DNA of 64,000 nucleotides from Methanobacterium sp. UBA44 (GCA_002494885.1 DACV01000003.1:32672-96671); one strand, 5' to 3'; numbered from the stretch's first letter, positions 7,738-17,883 are shown. Notes: generated by a model not told the origin, from the letters alone. A program made the numbers and translations.

Positions 7738-9714
7738 TCATTTTCTTCTAATATCCCTTTCATCCACTATATCACATTTTCCAGATGGCAAAACCCTTAC
7801 TACATCTTCCAGGGATAAAATAGAATCTTTATCAATTCGATGACGTATTTCTCTTGCAATAGCTTCCTTTTTTGTATATCCTGGCTTAATTATCACATAA
7901 TTGTCAGTATATTTTTTTACTGCATCCAGAGGGCCCACCATTATCCTTTCACCTTCATAATCTACAATTCCAACTGCAATTAAAAGTGTTGCTGCCCTTA
8001 TATAATTTCTGGAACCACGGATTATAAATGCACCCTTTGCTACAAATTCGCCGGATTGAGGAGTTTTTGAGACCTGTTCAGGCCGAACCCAGTAAACGTC
8101 CTGGGATCCAAAGCCCTTTGTCCATGCACTGGAAAATGAAGCAGCAAATGAGGCAGTTTCATTTAGTGTACTTTCAGGGACTTCTTTGCCTTCACTTTTT
8201 ATCACAACAGAAGATGCTCCATGTATATCTGAGTGAAAATAAATGTCATTATTCTCCATATACTTTTTAACAACTATTTCATTGGAATTAGCATCTCTAC
8301 CCCCTATAACTAAAAATCCATCTGAAGATAAGAACCATCGAAGCTTTTCAAACCATTTGAGTTCTTTTTTAACTCTTTTTTTAGGCAAGGCTATTCTTTC
8401 CATTTCTATTTCTTTTTTGGCCTTTGCTTTTTCAATTTCTTTTTTGGTCTTTTCAATTGCAATTAGAACTCCATTTATTTTTCTCTTGGCTTTTTTAGCT
8501 TTCTCATAGTACACTTCAGTATTTTCAGGTATCTCTTTCTTTGCATCAATCAATATAGTTGTATCCTCAATTTTTAAAGTCAAATTACCCATTTTATCAA
8601 GTGATTCAATTATATCTGCTTCTTCAAGTCCCTGTTTTCGAGCCTTTTTAAGAGTTGATGCTATTTCATTCCAGGAATATTTTTCCCTCGCCTTTTTTAT
8701 AATATCCAGAATATTTTGAATCTTCCCATAATTGGAATATATCAGTTCGCCTTTTCTCTGGGATTTTTCAATAGTCCTGTGGAATTTCTGAAGTGTTTCC
8801 TCCTGAATACGAAGTCTTTTTTCGTATTTTTTTACTTCAGATCCCCATATTCCTTCATATTCTGTTTTAATATCTTCCCTTACTTTGCCGCTGAAAAACT
8901 CATCTGCAGCTTCATTGTAGCTTGTATAAGTCTCTTTTTTGTATTTTTCATATAACTTAAGATCAACAGGCAGAACATCTTCTTTCCCGTTAGAAATTAT
9001 TTGAGGATTGAATTTGGATGAGCTAAGAGGCTCAAAAAGCTCATAAATTGCATTATAAATTGAATCAATGTCTTCATCTTTAAGTTCTGCTGCAGGTAAG
9101 TCTTTTTGGATACCAGACCTTAAAATAATCTCTTCAGCATAAATTCCTCCCAGGCCACTTCTTGCAAGCGTTCGTATTACATCAGATTCTGAATTTTGAA
9201 ACATATCTTTAAGTTCCTCTTTTTGAATCTCCAGGGGATTTATACCTCTTTTTGGAGGATACTTGTATTCTTCTTTAGATGATATTTTCCTATCACTCCA
9301 CATTTTACGTTTTAGAGGCAAAATAATTGTTCCTTCCTCATTTAAAAGTATAATATTACCTTTAGCAAACAGTTCAACTACTAAAGTGAATTTATGCTCT
9401 TTTTTCACCTGGATTTCCATTACTCTGTCGAAATTATACTGCCTTACATCTTCTACAGTTGCACCTTTAATATATTTTCTAAGGAGCATTGGAAAGTTAG
9501 GGGGTATTTTAGGATTTGGAAGAGGATATTGAGTTGTATGAACTCTTCTACCTGCTTGAAAAACAACATCAACCCTTCCTTTGCTTGGTACATGGAATCT
9601 GATTAAAACTGTATCCTTGGTTGGCTGATAAGCTTTATCAACCCTTGCACCTATCAACAATTCTTTTAATTCATGAGAAATGGCAAAAACATCCACATTA
9701 GACATATTTTTCAT
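7738..9714 (-). CDS. rqcH: Rqc2/RqcH-type NFACT ribosome quality-control protein
   Basis: About 658 residues with the full NFACT layout: NFACT-N (MSNVDVFAISHELKELL through residue 250), a helix-hairpin-helix region, a long coiled coil of about residues 290-450 rich in Lys/Glu, and the C-terminal NFACT-R (DUF814) domain with IYFHSDIHGASSVVIKSEG. Family members bind stalled 50S/60S-tRNA complexes and recruit tRNA for C-terminal tailing in ribosome rescue. The start at 9714 has AGGTG six bases upstream; a longer in-frame extension to 9762 lacks a good site. It converges with the zinc-ribbon gene. Confidence 0.9.
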   Translation of the reverse strand: MKNMSNVDVFAISHELKELLIGARVDKAYQPTKDTVLIRFHVPSKGRVDVVFQAGRRVHTTQYPLPNPKIPPNFPMLLRKYIKGATVEDVRQYNFDRVMEIQVKKEHKFTLVVELFAKGNIILLNEEGTIILPLKRKMWSDRKISSKEEYKYPPKRGINPLEIQKEELKDMFQNSESDVIRTLARSGLGGIYAEEIILRSGIQKDLPAAELKDEDIDSIYNAIYELFEPLSSSKFNPQIISNGKEDVLPVDLKLYEKYKKETYTSYNEAADEFFSGKVREDIKTEYEGIWGSEVKKYEKRLRIQEETLQKFHRTIEKSQRKGELIYSNYGKIQNILDIIKKAREKYSWNEIASTLKKARKQGLEEADIIESLDKMGNLTLKIEDTTILIDAKKEIPENTEVYYEKAKKAKRKINGVLIAIEKTKKEIEKAKAKKEIEMERIALPKKRVKKELKWFEKLRWFLSSDGFLVIGGRDANSNEIVVKKYMENNDIYFHSDIHGASSVVIKSEGKEVPESTLNETASFAASFSSAWTKGFGSQDVYWVRPEQVSKTPQSGEFVAKGAFIIRGSRNYIRAATLLIAVGIVDYEGERIMVGPLDAVKKYTDNYVIIKPGYTKKEAIAREIRHRIDKDSILSLEDVVRVLPSGKCDIVDERDIRRK

Positions 9715-10151
9715 TAATAACACCTGAAATTTTTTCAATTTAGTTCTTGAAATGCATGGCATTCTAAAATGTTATTGAAACTTCGTTTCATAATGACAAA
9801 AACATTATGATTTTTGCATACATAAAACCCAGTGTTTTGATAGCATTTCATTCAGCCTTAATTATGTTTAAAATATGATTCAGTATTGATATGGACTTTA
9901 TTTTATTTAGAAAGTCCTTATTAAATATAGTATTATATATTCAGTTTTCTTTGAATTGGAACATATCCTAAAAACATTTATTAGTAAACCCACCAATTTA
10001 TATAAAGAACTGATTCTAATTAAAAATACTTATATCAAACTAAATTGTTTAAGTTTCAGTCAATTTATATTTGTTAACTGATGATAATAAATATAAGATA
10101 ATTACGTATGTTAACTTATTTAACAATTAATATTATAAGGAGGCTAATAAT
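9715..10151. other. Divergent intergenic region with short inverted repeats
   Basis: No gene seen. It separates the divergent NFACT and EMC6-like genes. It contains CATAATG/CATTATG around 9790-9810 and GGACTTT/AAAGTCC at 9893-9899 and 9911-9917, plus several TATA-like stretches (for example 9935-9950 and 10000-10010). The plus-strand gene has an AAGGAGG site at its end. Confidence 0.45.
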
Positions 10152-10403
10152 ATGGATGTAGATGCTAAAGTTACTTCAATCCACACAGTTACAGGTATTG
10201 TTGCTGGTTATATTTCTTCTATACTTACAAATGAATCAATGGTAGTTATAGTAACAATTATTATTCTTTATGTAAGCGGCCAGCTTTCAGAAAGATTATT
10301 AGGTAAAGAAGAAGTTGGCGGAGTAAAAGGATGGCTTTGGAGCGGTATAGTTCCTTTCTTCTTTGTATGGATTATGGTATGGCTCATATTTCTCAATTTA
10401 TAA
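10152..10403 (+). CDS. Archaeal EMC6-like membrane protein
   Basis: An 83-residue protein with three predicted transmembrane helices: residues 12-25 (TVTGIVAGYISSILT), 30-42 (MVVIVTIIILYVSGQ) and 63-82 (LWSGIVPFFFVWIMVWLIFL). The cytoplasmic loop carries KEEVGGVKGW. Size and helix pattern match archaeal homologues of the ER membrane complex subunit EMC6 (DUF5379), thought to relate to membrane protein insertion; the role in archaea is inferred. A strong AAGGAGG site is present and a perfect hairpin overlaps its stop codon. Confidence 0.75.
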   Translation: MDVDAKVTSIHTVTGIVAGYISSILTNESMVVIVTIIILYVSGQLSERLLGKEEVGGVKGWLWSGIVPFFFVWIMVWLIFLNL

Positions 10404-10412
10404 TTGAGAAAT
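10388..10412 (+). terminator. Hairpin terminator overlapping the EMC6-like stop codon
   Basis: ATTTCTCAATT (10388-10398), loop TAT, AATTGAGAAAT (10402-10412): an 11-bp perfect stem followed by a T-rich tract to about 10430. It lies between convergent genes and could serve both. Confidence 0.7.
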
Positions 10413-10431
10413 ATTCTATTCTTTTTTATTC

Positions 10432-12258
10432 TTAAAATGCCCAGTAAAAGAGCCATACAAATACTGAAATTATAGCAAATAAAAATACTAAAGGAGCAAA
10501 TATACGGCTTACAGCTATAATTGAACTTATTGTAGATACAAGTTCTGTTGCAGTTGTTGGGCCCATGGTTTTTATATCTTCAACATTGCAAACCTTAAAT
10601 CCTGCACTAACATCCCCCAGGTCATCTACAGCTTTTTTTGTGCAATTTACAATGGCATTTGTCAGTTCAGTCTGTTTTTTAGTTCCAACAGGGTTATGTC
10701 CTCCAGATAAAGTATTTACAAAGTGCGTGTCTGATGTCATAACTTCTACGCAATCCACACCAACTTTATGAACTTCTTCAATTATTTTTTCCCTGAATCC
10801 TTTAACCATATTATTAGAATCAAGGAGTATGTATGCTGTTTTTTGTCCTGCAACTTCGATTACCATGACTTTTAGTCCACTCTCACCGATACCGTCTTCT
10901 TTAGACATGTGACTAAGTGGATCATTAGCACATCCTACCTGGATCCTGCTCTCAGTTTTAGGGGTTTTGATTTTCTCAACTGCGCCCATGAGTTCAAAAA
11001 CTTCCTTGTTTCCAGGTAAAATCCTTCCTTCCTCTTTAAAAGAGTTATGACAGTCAACGATCATGACATTTTCCACATCACAATTTGCCTTGGCCAGGTT
11101 CATCAGGGCAAGCCCAATACCAAAATCCATATCATCGAATCCCCTTGGTGCAAATGTGGCCAGCATCAATAAATTATCATTAAAGGATTGAAATCCAATC
11201 TTTGCATCGCCATTTTGGACCCTATAGAACTTACTTGCGTTACTGGAGTAGTCCATATCTTTTAGAGCATTTCTAATAATTCCCTCTACTTTATTTAGCT
11301 CTTTTGAAGATACAGGATTAAAATCATGGGTTGAAGGCCCATGAGAAACCATTGTAAATGAATCAAATTTATCTGCAAGGATTGTAGGCATGTTTCCCCC
11401 ACCAATATTTCCAATTGGCCCGGGATGTATACATGGAATTAAAAAATTTGCTTTAATTCCATCTTCATTTTTAAAGCTTAAAATCCCAATTAACGTATCT
11501 ATGGGCTCCCCCATATCTTCAAATACCTTCTCCATTGCTTTAGAACCTTCAGTAATATGGGCTATAGCCAGACTTAAAAGTTCAAGGCCACCTATTCCTA
11601 AATTTCTTCTCATAGGAGACTCTAAAACCGTTACAAAAGAGTAAATAGCAAACATAAGTATTAACGAAGCTATTATGATCTTAATAAAAAGCGCTACGAA
11701 GCTGAAATCACCTATGTTCGTAGTTAAACTGGTTAGGGAAGCTATAACTATTAACATACTAAGTATAAGCGCTGGTTGGATTACTGAGGCACCAACAGAC
11801 TTTAAAAGGCTAATATTAGATGTTCCCCACAACGCAATTGTCCTGAATGCAAATATAATGACCGTACCAAATATTAGAGAATCAAGAGCATAATTATAAT
11901 TATAAGATGATATAAGGGTCGCAATGCTTCCAAATATATAAATTATGCCTACAATTATCATAGAAACGAAAGCAAGGAACATAGATTGTTTCATTTTCAT
12001 GTATCTGCCATGAAAAGAATTTATGAGGGTCTGTGTTAATCCTCCGCTCATTATAGAAGTTAATCCAAATATTAAAAACCCAGTAGAGCCACCGTAAAAA
12101 ATACTTCTCAGTATAGAATTTGATGCTGCTGGTTCCATTAAAGACACAATACACCCTATAATAAAGCTTATAAATACCATGCCAAAAAGTGATGCTCTTG
12201 TTGATGGAAGTATCATGATATACTTGGTAAGACCGACTAATTTATTTACATTGGACAT
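10432..12258 (-). CDS. DUF2070 family membrane protein
   Basis: 608 residues. Roughly seven transmembrane helices occupy residues 12-215, a large soluble domain spans about 225-565, and two helices close the protein near residues 575-607. The soluble part contains His/Asp-rich conserved stretches (IPCIHPGPIGNIGGGN, MVSHGPSTHDFNPVSSKEL, MIVDCHNSFKEEG, VMTSDTHFVNTLSGGHNPVG), suggesting a metal-binding hydrolase site, although DUF2070 has no established activity. Start has an AGAGGTTA site. It stands alone, convergent with the EMC6-like gene. Confidence 0.85.
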   Translation of the reverse strand: MSNVNKLVGLTKYIMILPSTRASLFGMVFISFIIGCIVSLMEPAASNSILRSIFYGGSTGFLIFGLTSIMSGGLTQTLINSFHGRYMKMKQSMFLAFVSMIIVGIIYIFGSIATLISSYNYNYALDSLIFGTVIIFAFRTIALWGTSNISLLKSVGASVIQPALILSMLIVIASLTSLTTNIGDFSFVALFIKIIIASLILMFAIYSFVTVLESPMRRNLGIGGLELLSLAIAHITEGSKAMEKVFEDMGEPIDTLIGILSFKNEDGIKANFLIPCIHPGPIGNIGGGNMPTILADKFDSFTMVSHGPSTHDFNPVSSKELNKVEGIIRNALKDMDYSSNASKFYRVQNGDAKIGFQSFNDNLLMLATFAPRGFDDMDFGIGLALMNLAKANCDVENVMIVDCHNSFKEEGRILPGNKEVFELMGAVEKIKTPKTESRIQVGCANDPLSHMSKEDGIGESGLKVMVIEVAGQKTAYILLDSNNMVKGFREKIIEEVHKVGVDCVEVMTSDTHFVNTLSGGHNPVGTKKQTELTNAIVNCTKKAVDDLGDVSAGFKVCNVEDIKTMGPTTATELVSTISSIIAVSRIFAPLVFLFAIISVFVWLFYWAF

Positions 12259-12403
12259 AAGTTAACCTCTGAAATCAGTTATGGGTAAGATAATAAATAG
12301 CTATTATACTTATTTAATAATAACATTATTGAATGGAATTATAAATTTTTAAAGTTATTTAGAAATTTAACATTTTACTTAATAGATATTTATGGGTGAA
12401 TAT

Positions 12404-12991
12404 ATGAACAAAGAACTTAAAACACCGCTTTCAAAAGAAAATATCAAACAATTAAAAGCTGGAGACATTGTATATATTTCAGGTACTATTTATACTGCAA
12501 GGGATAGAGCACATCAAAGAATTTTAGATGAAGGCTCACCAGTAGATCTAAAAGGATCAGTTATTTTTCATGCAGGCCCCATAATAAAATCTTCAGATGG
12601 AGAGAATGATTATAAAATGATAGCTGTAGGGCCCACAACAAGTACAAGAATGAATCCCTACGAACCAGATGTTTTGAAACTTGGAGTCAGCGCCATAATT
12701 GGAAAGGGAGGCATGGATGAAAAAACTGAAGCAGCTTTAATTGAATATGATGCAGTTTATCTTGCTGCAGTTGGTGGATGTGCAGCTTTATACGTGAAAT
12801 CAATTTTAAATGTGAAAGGTGTTAACTGGATTGATTTAGGAGTTCCTGAAGCAATATGGGAACTTGAAGTTAAGGAATTTGGACCCCTTGTAGTGGCAAT
12901 GGATTCTCATGGCAATAATCTTTATGAAAATGTCAAAAAGAAGATCAAAGCTAACCAGTTATTTCTTTTAGCTGATTCTTATGATAGATGA
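12404..12991 (+). CDS. Class I fumarate hydratase, beta subunit
   Basis: About 195 residues matching the C-terminal (beta) part of iron-sulfur fumarases and tartrate dehydratases, including ISGTIYTARDRAHQRI, VGPTTSTRMNPYEPDVL, IIGKGGM and AAVGGCAALYVKSI. It partners an alpha subunit carrying the 4Fe-4S site to interconvert fumarate and malate in the incomplete reductive TCA pathway of methanogens; no alpha subunit is in the window. The start at 12404 is favoured because GGGTGA sits four bases upstream. The stop overlaps the next gene by 11 bases. Its product could feed the malate dehydrogenase encoded at 18684. Confidence 0.88.
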   Translation: MNKELKTPLSKENIKQLKAGDIVYISGTIYTARDRAHQRILDEGSPVDLKGSVIFHAGPIIKSSDGENDYKMIAVGPTTSTRMNPYEPDVLKLGVSAIIGKGGMDEKTEAALIEYDAVYLAAVGGCAALYVKSILNVKGVNWIDLGVPEAIWELEVKEFGPLVVAMDSHGNNLYENVKKKIKANQLFLLADSYDR

Positions 12992-13760
12992 AAATTATCA
13001 ACTGGAAGGATTTATAGATACACACATCCACACAGCTCCAGATATAAAACCAAGGATTCTAAATGATGTTGAAGTTGCAGATAAGGCAAAAAAAGAAAAA
13101 ATGAGGGCTATTGTCATAAAATCCCATTTAGAACCTACTTCAGGAAGGGCAACCATAGCTGGAATTTTGTCTGATTTTAAAGTAATTGGAGGAGTATGCT
13201 TAAATTTAAATGCAGGGGGACTTAATTCAGAAGCTGTTAAAGTAGCAGCAGGGCTTGGAGGGAAAATAGTATGGTTTCCAACAATTTCAGCCCCCAAAAT
13301 CAGCATTAATCCTGAAAATATTGAAGATATTCTTAACATAATTGCAGAAAATGATTTAGTTCTTGCAACTGGCCATTTAAAGCCTGATCAAATATTTTCG
13401 CTTCTTGATTATTCAAAAAGTTATGGAATCAATAAGATATTGATTAATCACCCGTTAACAGGCGTTGTTGGCGCAAATATTGATGAACAAAAAGAAATGG
13501 CCAGATATGCATACCTGGAACATTGTTTTGTTGCGTGTATGGAAAAACACGATAATTTGAATCCAGAGGTTATCGCTGATTCAATAAAGGAAGTTGGACC
13601 TAAAAAATGCATCATGGCTACTGATTTTGGTCAAAAACATAATCCAGAACCTGTAGAAGGGATGAAAATGTTTATAAATTCCATGTTTGAAAATGGGATT
13701 AATAAAAAAGATATTAATGAAATGTGTATTAAAAATCCTTCTGAATTGTTTTTAGAATAA
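12981..13760 (+). CDS. TIM-barrel metal-dependent hydrolase (DUF6282-like)
   Basis: A 259-residue amidohydrolase-like barrel. It opens with GFIDTHIHTAPDIKPRIL, the HxH metal motif, and later has ATGHLKPDQ, INHPLTGVVGANI and MATDFGQKHNPEPVEGM, giving the expected His and Asp ligands. The family (DUF6282) has no firm substrate assignment known to me. It overlaps fumarase beta by 11 bases, so the two are translationally coupled, though no metabolic link is obvious. Confidence 0.7.
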   Translation: MIDENYQLEGFIDTHIHTAPDIKPRILNDVEVADKAKKEKMRAIVIKSHLEPTSGRATIAGILSDFKVIGGVCLNLNAGGLNSEAVKVAAGLGGKIVWFPTISAPKISINPENIEDILNIIAENDLVLATGHLKPDQIFSLLDYSKSYGINKILINHPLTGVVGANIDEQKEMARYAYLEHCFVACMEKHDNLNPEVIADSIKEVGPKKCIMATDFGQKHNPEPVEGMKMFINSMFENGINKKDINEMCIKNPSELFLE

Positions 13761-13839
13761 AATTAGACTAAATAAAAAAAAATAAAAAGAATTTTGAGTT
13801 GAAACTTTCATTTTGAACAAAAATTTCTGATTTTAATGA

Positions 13840-14937
13840 TTATTTAATATCTTCAAATCTTTCTGATAATTTTTCCATGACCCCAGGGAGAGTTGTGTAC
13901 TCCATTTCGTCTGCAGGAAGCCTGTGTGGCTCGAATGGACCATGTCTTCTCATGTATTCTGCAATATCTGATGCAAGAGCTCTTGATCTGTCGTATGATG
14001 GGTCATCAAACATATCTGCAGGCCCTACAAGTTCACCATCAGCTATCTGGAATCCAAGGGCTATTACTCGCGGTGGACCATCAAATCTTACAGGATATGC
14101 ATTTTTCTGTCCAACTGGCATTAATGGGCCGTTATGTGAACCTCTCATCCATCCTCCAACGAGATGTGGGAATGCAAATGGCTCAACTACTTCTCCTGCT
14201 GCGGGGAATCCTGACTGTGACCTTACAATTGCTACAGGGTCGTCTTTACCCACATATTTTCCTGCCAGGAGGTTTAATCTTTCTGTACTTATTGATGCGG
14301 CTATTTCGTTGTCGCTCCTTCTCCTTATACGTTTTATAACATATCTGCTAATTGTACCTAAAAGCGCAAGTAAATCGTACATTTCATCTGGACAGGTCAT
14401 TGTTACTTTTTTGTGTTCCATAACATCAAATATTTCAAACTCAAACCCGCCGTGGAGAGATGGGTCAATTACGAGTCCTGCTGTTGTAAATGGGTCTGCA
14501 AACATTTTAAACAGAGGCATGTTAAATGCTCCAGGTTCTGTTTTATCACAGCAGAATACAACTACAGGGTCGCTTGGTCTTTCTTTAAATTCCATTTCAG
14601 CTACTCCAGGCCCCATTCCTTTGATGTTTCCTGAAAATGTGTCAGATAAAAGGTCCTGACCTGCACCATACAGTTTCAACTGTTTTGCAACTGCTGTCGC
14701 TTCTATAAATGCGTTCCATGCTAATTTGTGTACTTCTTCGTTTTCTTCACCCTGTCTATGGGTCATTATAAGCTCTGTATCATCACCGCAGTTTGTGACA
14801 TAATAGTCAATAAGGAGTTCTTCTTCCTTTGCTTTGGCAAGTATCTCTTCACATTTTGCAAGTAAGGCGGGATGCGCCAATCCATGCCCTGCAATACTTC
14901 CAACGTCTGCTTTAATTACACTAATTGTTGTTTTCAT
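13840..14937 (-). CDS. fbp: Fructose 1,6-bisphosphate aldolase/phosphatase (class V)
   Basis: 365 residues, the expected length of the bifunctional archaeal enzyme of gluconeogenesis, which condenses triose phosphates and dephosphorylates the product. Hallmarks include MKTTISVIKADVGSIAGHG at the N-terminus, YVTNCGDDTELIMTH, KGMGPGVAEMEF, FCCDKTEPGAFN and LVGGWMRGSHNGPLMP. It is soluble and Mg-dependent. GGAGGTG lies seven bases before the ATG, one of the best ribosome sites in the window, consistent with high expression. Single gene, minus strand. Confidence 0.95.
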   Translation of the reverse strand: MKTTISVIKADVGSIAGHGLAHPALLAKCEEILAKAKEEELLIDYYVTNCGDDTELIMTHRQGEENEEVHKLAWNAFIEATAVAKQLKLYGAGQDLLSDTFSGNIKGMGPGVAEMEFKERPSDPVVVFCCDKTEPGAFNMPLFKMFADPFTTAGLVIDPSLHGGFEFEIFDVMEHKKVTMTCPDEMYDLLALLGTISRYVIKRIRRRSDNEIAASISTERLNLLAGKYVGKDDPVAIVRSQSGFPAAGEVVEPFAFPHLVGGWMRGSHNGPLMPVGQKNAYPVRFDGPPRVIALGFQIADGELVGPADMFDDPSYDRSRALASDIAEYMRRHGPFEPHRLPADEMEYTTLPGVMEKLSERFEDIK

Positions 14938-15344
14938 AAAAAAACACCTCCATTATCATAAAAATCTTTAAAATACCATAAAAACTCATTAAAGGCAGTT
15001 TCACTATATCACTTGGAATAATTTTAAGTCCAAAATGAGTTAAAAACATTAACATAGTTTATATTACCTTTAATTCTATAGAAATTATGTTTTTGTAACA
15101 ATATAAAACTTACTATGTGGCTTCCAACCACCCTTTATCCAGCAGTATAGAATACTATTTATGCCTTTTAATAAAAATTTAAGGCGCATTTCCAGGGTTA
15201 AATGTTGCTTATAATTCCATTTATATTTTTAAATATGTTTAAAACCATTTATAGTATTTTTTAACTTATTAATAAGACTAATATTTATAAAAAGCCATAT
15301 ATACCATAAATATGACTATATATACTGTTAAAACTGCTGATTAA
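14938..15344. other. Intergenic region, promoter side of fbp
   Basis: About 400 bases of AT-rich DNA with no gene seen. TATA-like sequences occur at several points (around 15040-15065 and 15290-15330 on either strand), and an imperfect inverted repeat surrounds the segment of about 15294-15320. The fbp promoter should lie within the first 150 bases on the minus strand, but I cannot fix it. Confidence 0.4.
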
Positions 15345-16343
15345 TTATAATTTACCTTCTAATTTATTTATAACCTCTTTTGCCATTTCTATTGTGGAAG
15401 CACTCCCACCTAAATCAGGAGTTACTGTTTTTCCTTCAATTAGAACTTGAATTAAAGCATTTTCAACATTTCGTGCTGTTTCATATTCTTTAAGGTAATT
15501 AAGCATCATAACCGCAGATAATATCATAGCAGAAGGATTTGCAATATTTTTGCCCGCCATATCTGGTGCTGATCCGTGCACTGGTTCAAATAAACCGTAA
15601 TTCTCCCCAATATTTGCTGAAGGCGTTAAACCTAATCCCCCAACAAGCCCTGCACCTTCATCCGAGAGTATATCACCAAAAAGATTTGTGGTTACCACTA
15701 CATCAAAGATCTGTGGCTTTGTAATAAAAAGCATTGCTGCAGCGTCTACATAACGATCTTCTGTTCTAATATCACTAAAATCAGCAGCAATTTTGTAAAA
15801 AATATTCCTGAACAACCCATCAGTTTTTTTCAAGACATTTGCCTTGTGAATTACGGTGACTTTGCCTCTATCTGTTTTCTTTGCATACTGGAAGGCAAAT
15901 TTACAGATTCTCTCACTTGCTTCTCTGGTTATGACCCTTAAAGCAGTAGCCCTCTCTTCCGTTGCCTCTTCAATACCAGAATATAGACCTTCAGTATTCT
16001 CTCTTATAATTACAAAGTCAAGATCATCATAAAGGCTTTTTACGCCAGGATACGACTTAACCGGGCGAATATTGGCAAATAAATCCAGTTCTTTTCTCAA
16101 GGTAATAATAGCGCTTTTTTGGCCTGGAACTGTAGTTACTGCTCCAAAAAGAGTTGCGTCCCCTTCTCTTGCCTCATTAATAGTTTTATCTGGTATTGTT
16201 GTTCCTGTTTTCTTAAAACACTCGTTTCCAGCATTTGTAAAATTGTAATTAAAATCAATGTTTAAATGATCTAAAACATGCAATGCTGCTCCCATTACTT
16301 CTTTTCCAATACCATCACCAGATATAACAGTTATATCAAACAT
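15345..16343 (-). CDS. Isopropylmalate/homoisocitrate dehydrogenase (LeuB/AksF family)
   Basis: 332 residues of the NAD-dependent beta-decarboxylating dehydrogenase family. Visible signatures are ISGDGIGKEVMGAAL, the substrate-binding VIIRENTEGLYSGIEE, VIHKANVLKKTDGLF, TNLFGDILSDEGAGLVGGLG and EPVHGSAPDMAGKNIANP. Methanogens have two such enzymes: LeuB for leucine and AksF for coenzyme B (2-oxosuberate) synthesis. The insert with KSAIITLRKELDL resembles AksF, while the overall pattern also resembles LeuB, so I leave the symbol open. It is monocistronic and divergent from the TPR gene. Confidence 0.85.
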   Translation of the reverse strand: MFDITVISGDGIGKEVMGAALHVLDHLNIDFNYNFTNAGNECFKKTGTTIPDKTINEAREGDATLFGAVTTVPGQKSAIITLRKELDLFANIRPVKSYPGVKSLYDDLDFVIIRENTEGLYSGIEEATEERATALRVITREASERICKFAFQYAKKTDRGKVTVIHKANVLKKTDGLFRNIFYKIAADFSDIRTEDRYVDAAAMLFITKPQIFDVVVTTNLFGDILSDEGAGLVGGLGLTPSANIGENYGLFEPVHGSAPDMAGKNIANPSAMILSAVMMLNYLKEYETARNVENALIQVLIEGKTVTPDLGGSASTIEMAKEVINKLEGKL

Positions 16344-16551
16344 TTACTCACCCAATGCTCATTTAAATAATTTTAAGGATATTAAGAATTATCCTTTGCA
16401 ATAAATTTCCATGATGTTTTCATTAAGTTATCCAATTATCATAAATAAATTAATAAAGAATTTAATTTCTTTTTATGCATATAATAAAATAGTACTTTTA
16501 TTAAATTAAAGTTTGTTAGGTGTTAACTAATGTATGGTGTGAGGATTAAAA

Positions 16552-17523
16552 ATGTGGGAAATATTCCAATCTATTGGGGCTATTGATAGACTGAAAGGAA
16601 AGGGTTCGCTTAAAAATTACCAGAAAAAATTGGAAGAACATCAACAAAGCGAAGCAAATCTTTTAATTGACATGGGAATCATCTGTTTTAATGATGAAAG
16701 ATATGAAGAATCAATTGAATATCTAAAACAGGCCAATGAAATCTACATCAAAGTGAATTATGAAGAAGGAAAAGCTTTTGTTTTAGATATAATTGGTGAT
16801 GTTTATCTTAGTATAAGAAAAATGGATCTTGCTTTAAATTATTATCAAAAATCCTTTGAAATATACGCTTCAATTAGATCAGATATGAAAAATGATTTAT
16901 TTGAAAAAATAAAAGAAGTTGAAGACATTAAAGAAGCAATTCAAATTGTTAATGAGTTTAAAGAAGTAGAAAGTTTAGATGAAGACCTTGGTGATGAAGA
17001 ACCCCCTGAGGAAACTTATGTTCCCCATGAAAAATATGTTGAATGTCATCTTAATTATGAAAAAGTCGCCATAAAACTTGAAAAAATTTATAAATTAATT
17101 AAAGAAACTTACATGGTTAAAGGAATCTCTAAAGAAGAATATGAAACCGGTTATATCAAAAAATCCATATATGATGCTCGTAAATATGGAGATGACAAAA
17201 AAGAGGTGGCTTTACATTTATTATCTGGTTATTTCCTTATTACAGAACAAAAACAATACAGCGCATTGAAGAGCTTTAAAAAGGCCTTTAATGTTGCTCG
17301 TGACATAGATGATAAAAAAGGAGAAGCGTTCTCTCTTTTATTGCTTGGAACTGTATATTATGTTTTAGGAAGCGAGGATAAAATTTATGAAGTATTTAAA
17401 AAATCCCTGGAAATGTTTAAAAGTTCAGGATATAAAGACGGAGAATCAACTGCAATTGACTTCATAAATACTTTGTACAGCGAAGACGTTTGCTCTGATG
17501 AAGTTATGTTTAGTAAAGTTTAA
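16552..17523 (+). CDS. TPR-repeat protein
   Basis: 323 residues. Two TPR-like hairpins at about residues 38-100 (LLIDMGIICFNDERYEESI, AFVLDIIGDVYLSIRKMDL) and another group at about 215-300 (VALHLLSGYFLITEQKQYS, EAFSLLLLGTVYYVLGSED) flank an acidic, helical middle section (ESLDEDLGDEEPPEE). It has no signal peptide or membrane helix, so a cytoplasmic scaffold is likely, but partners are unknown. A GGTGTGAGG site precedes the ATG. Confidence 0.7.
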   Translation: MWEIFQSIGAIDRLKGKGSLKNYQKKLEEHQQSEANLLIDMGIICFNDERYEESIEYLKQANEIYIKVNYEEGKAFVLDIIGDVYLSIRKMDLALNYYQKSFEIYASIRSDMKNDLFEKIKEVEDIKEAIQIVNEFKEVESLDEDLGDEEPPEETYVPHEKYVECHLNYEKVAIKLEKIYKLIKETYMVKGISKEEYETGYIKKSIYDARKYGDDKKEVALHLLSGYFLITEQKQYSALKSFKKAFNVARDIDDKKGEAFSLLLLGTVYYVLGSEDKIYEVFKKSLEMFKSSGYKDGESTAIDFINTLYSEDVCSDEVMFSKV

Positions 17524-17883
17524 TCAAATGGTCTTTTTATATTTCATCTTTTTTTTATCTATTATAATGTATTGAACTAGACTGAGTTTTTATCTATTTA
17601 AAAACCATTTAGAAATCATTATTTTTCCAAAAATAGTTCTAAAGAAGTAGAACAATTAACTATAATTACAGCAAAATACAATATAAATACTGTATAATTA
17701 CACATAGGTCATGAAATATATTGTTTGTAATTCATATTTCATGTCCTTCGTATTCAATAATCATATTAGATAAAGAAATAAAGCATATTTAGCAGGATAT
17801 AAAAGTAAGGGGCTAATCAGGCCAAATATTGTTCATTGAACAGTTAAATAAAAATAATGAATATAATGGCAAAGGTGTGGAAT
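17524..17883. other. Intergenic region, no gene seen
   Basis: About 360 bases, AT-rich. It includes T-rich tracts just after the TPR gene (17541-17560) that could terminate transcription. The segment 17710-17750 holds a near-palindrome (CATGAAATATA and ATATTTCATG) with about 20 bases between the arms. Confidence 0.45.

Noticed and set aside
13877..14659. Long open frame (260 codons) on the plus strand
   Set aside because: It lies wholly antisense to fbp, whose product is unmistakable, and its translation shows no family motif or ribosome-binding site.
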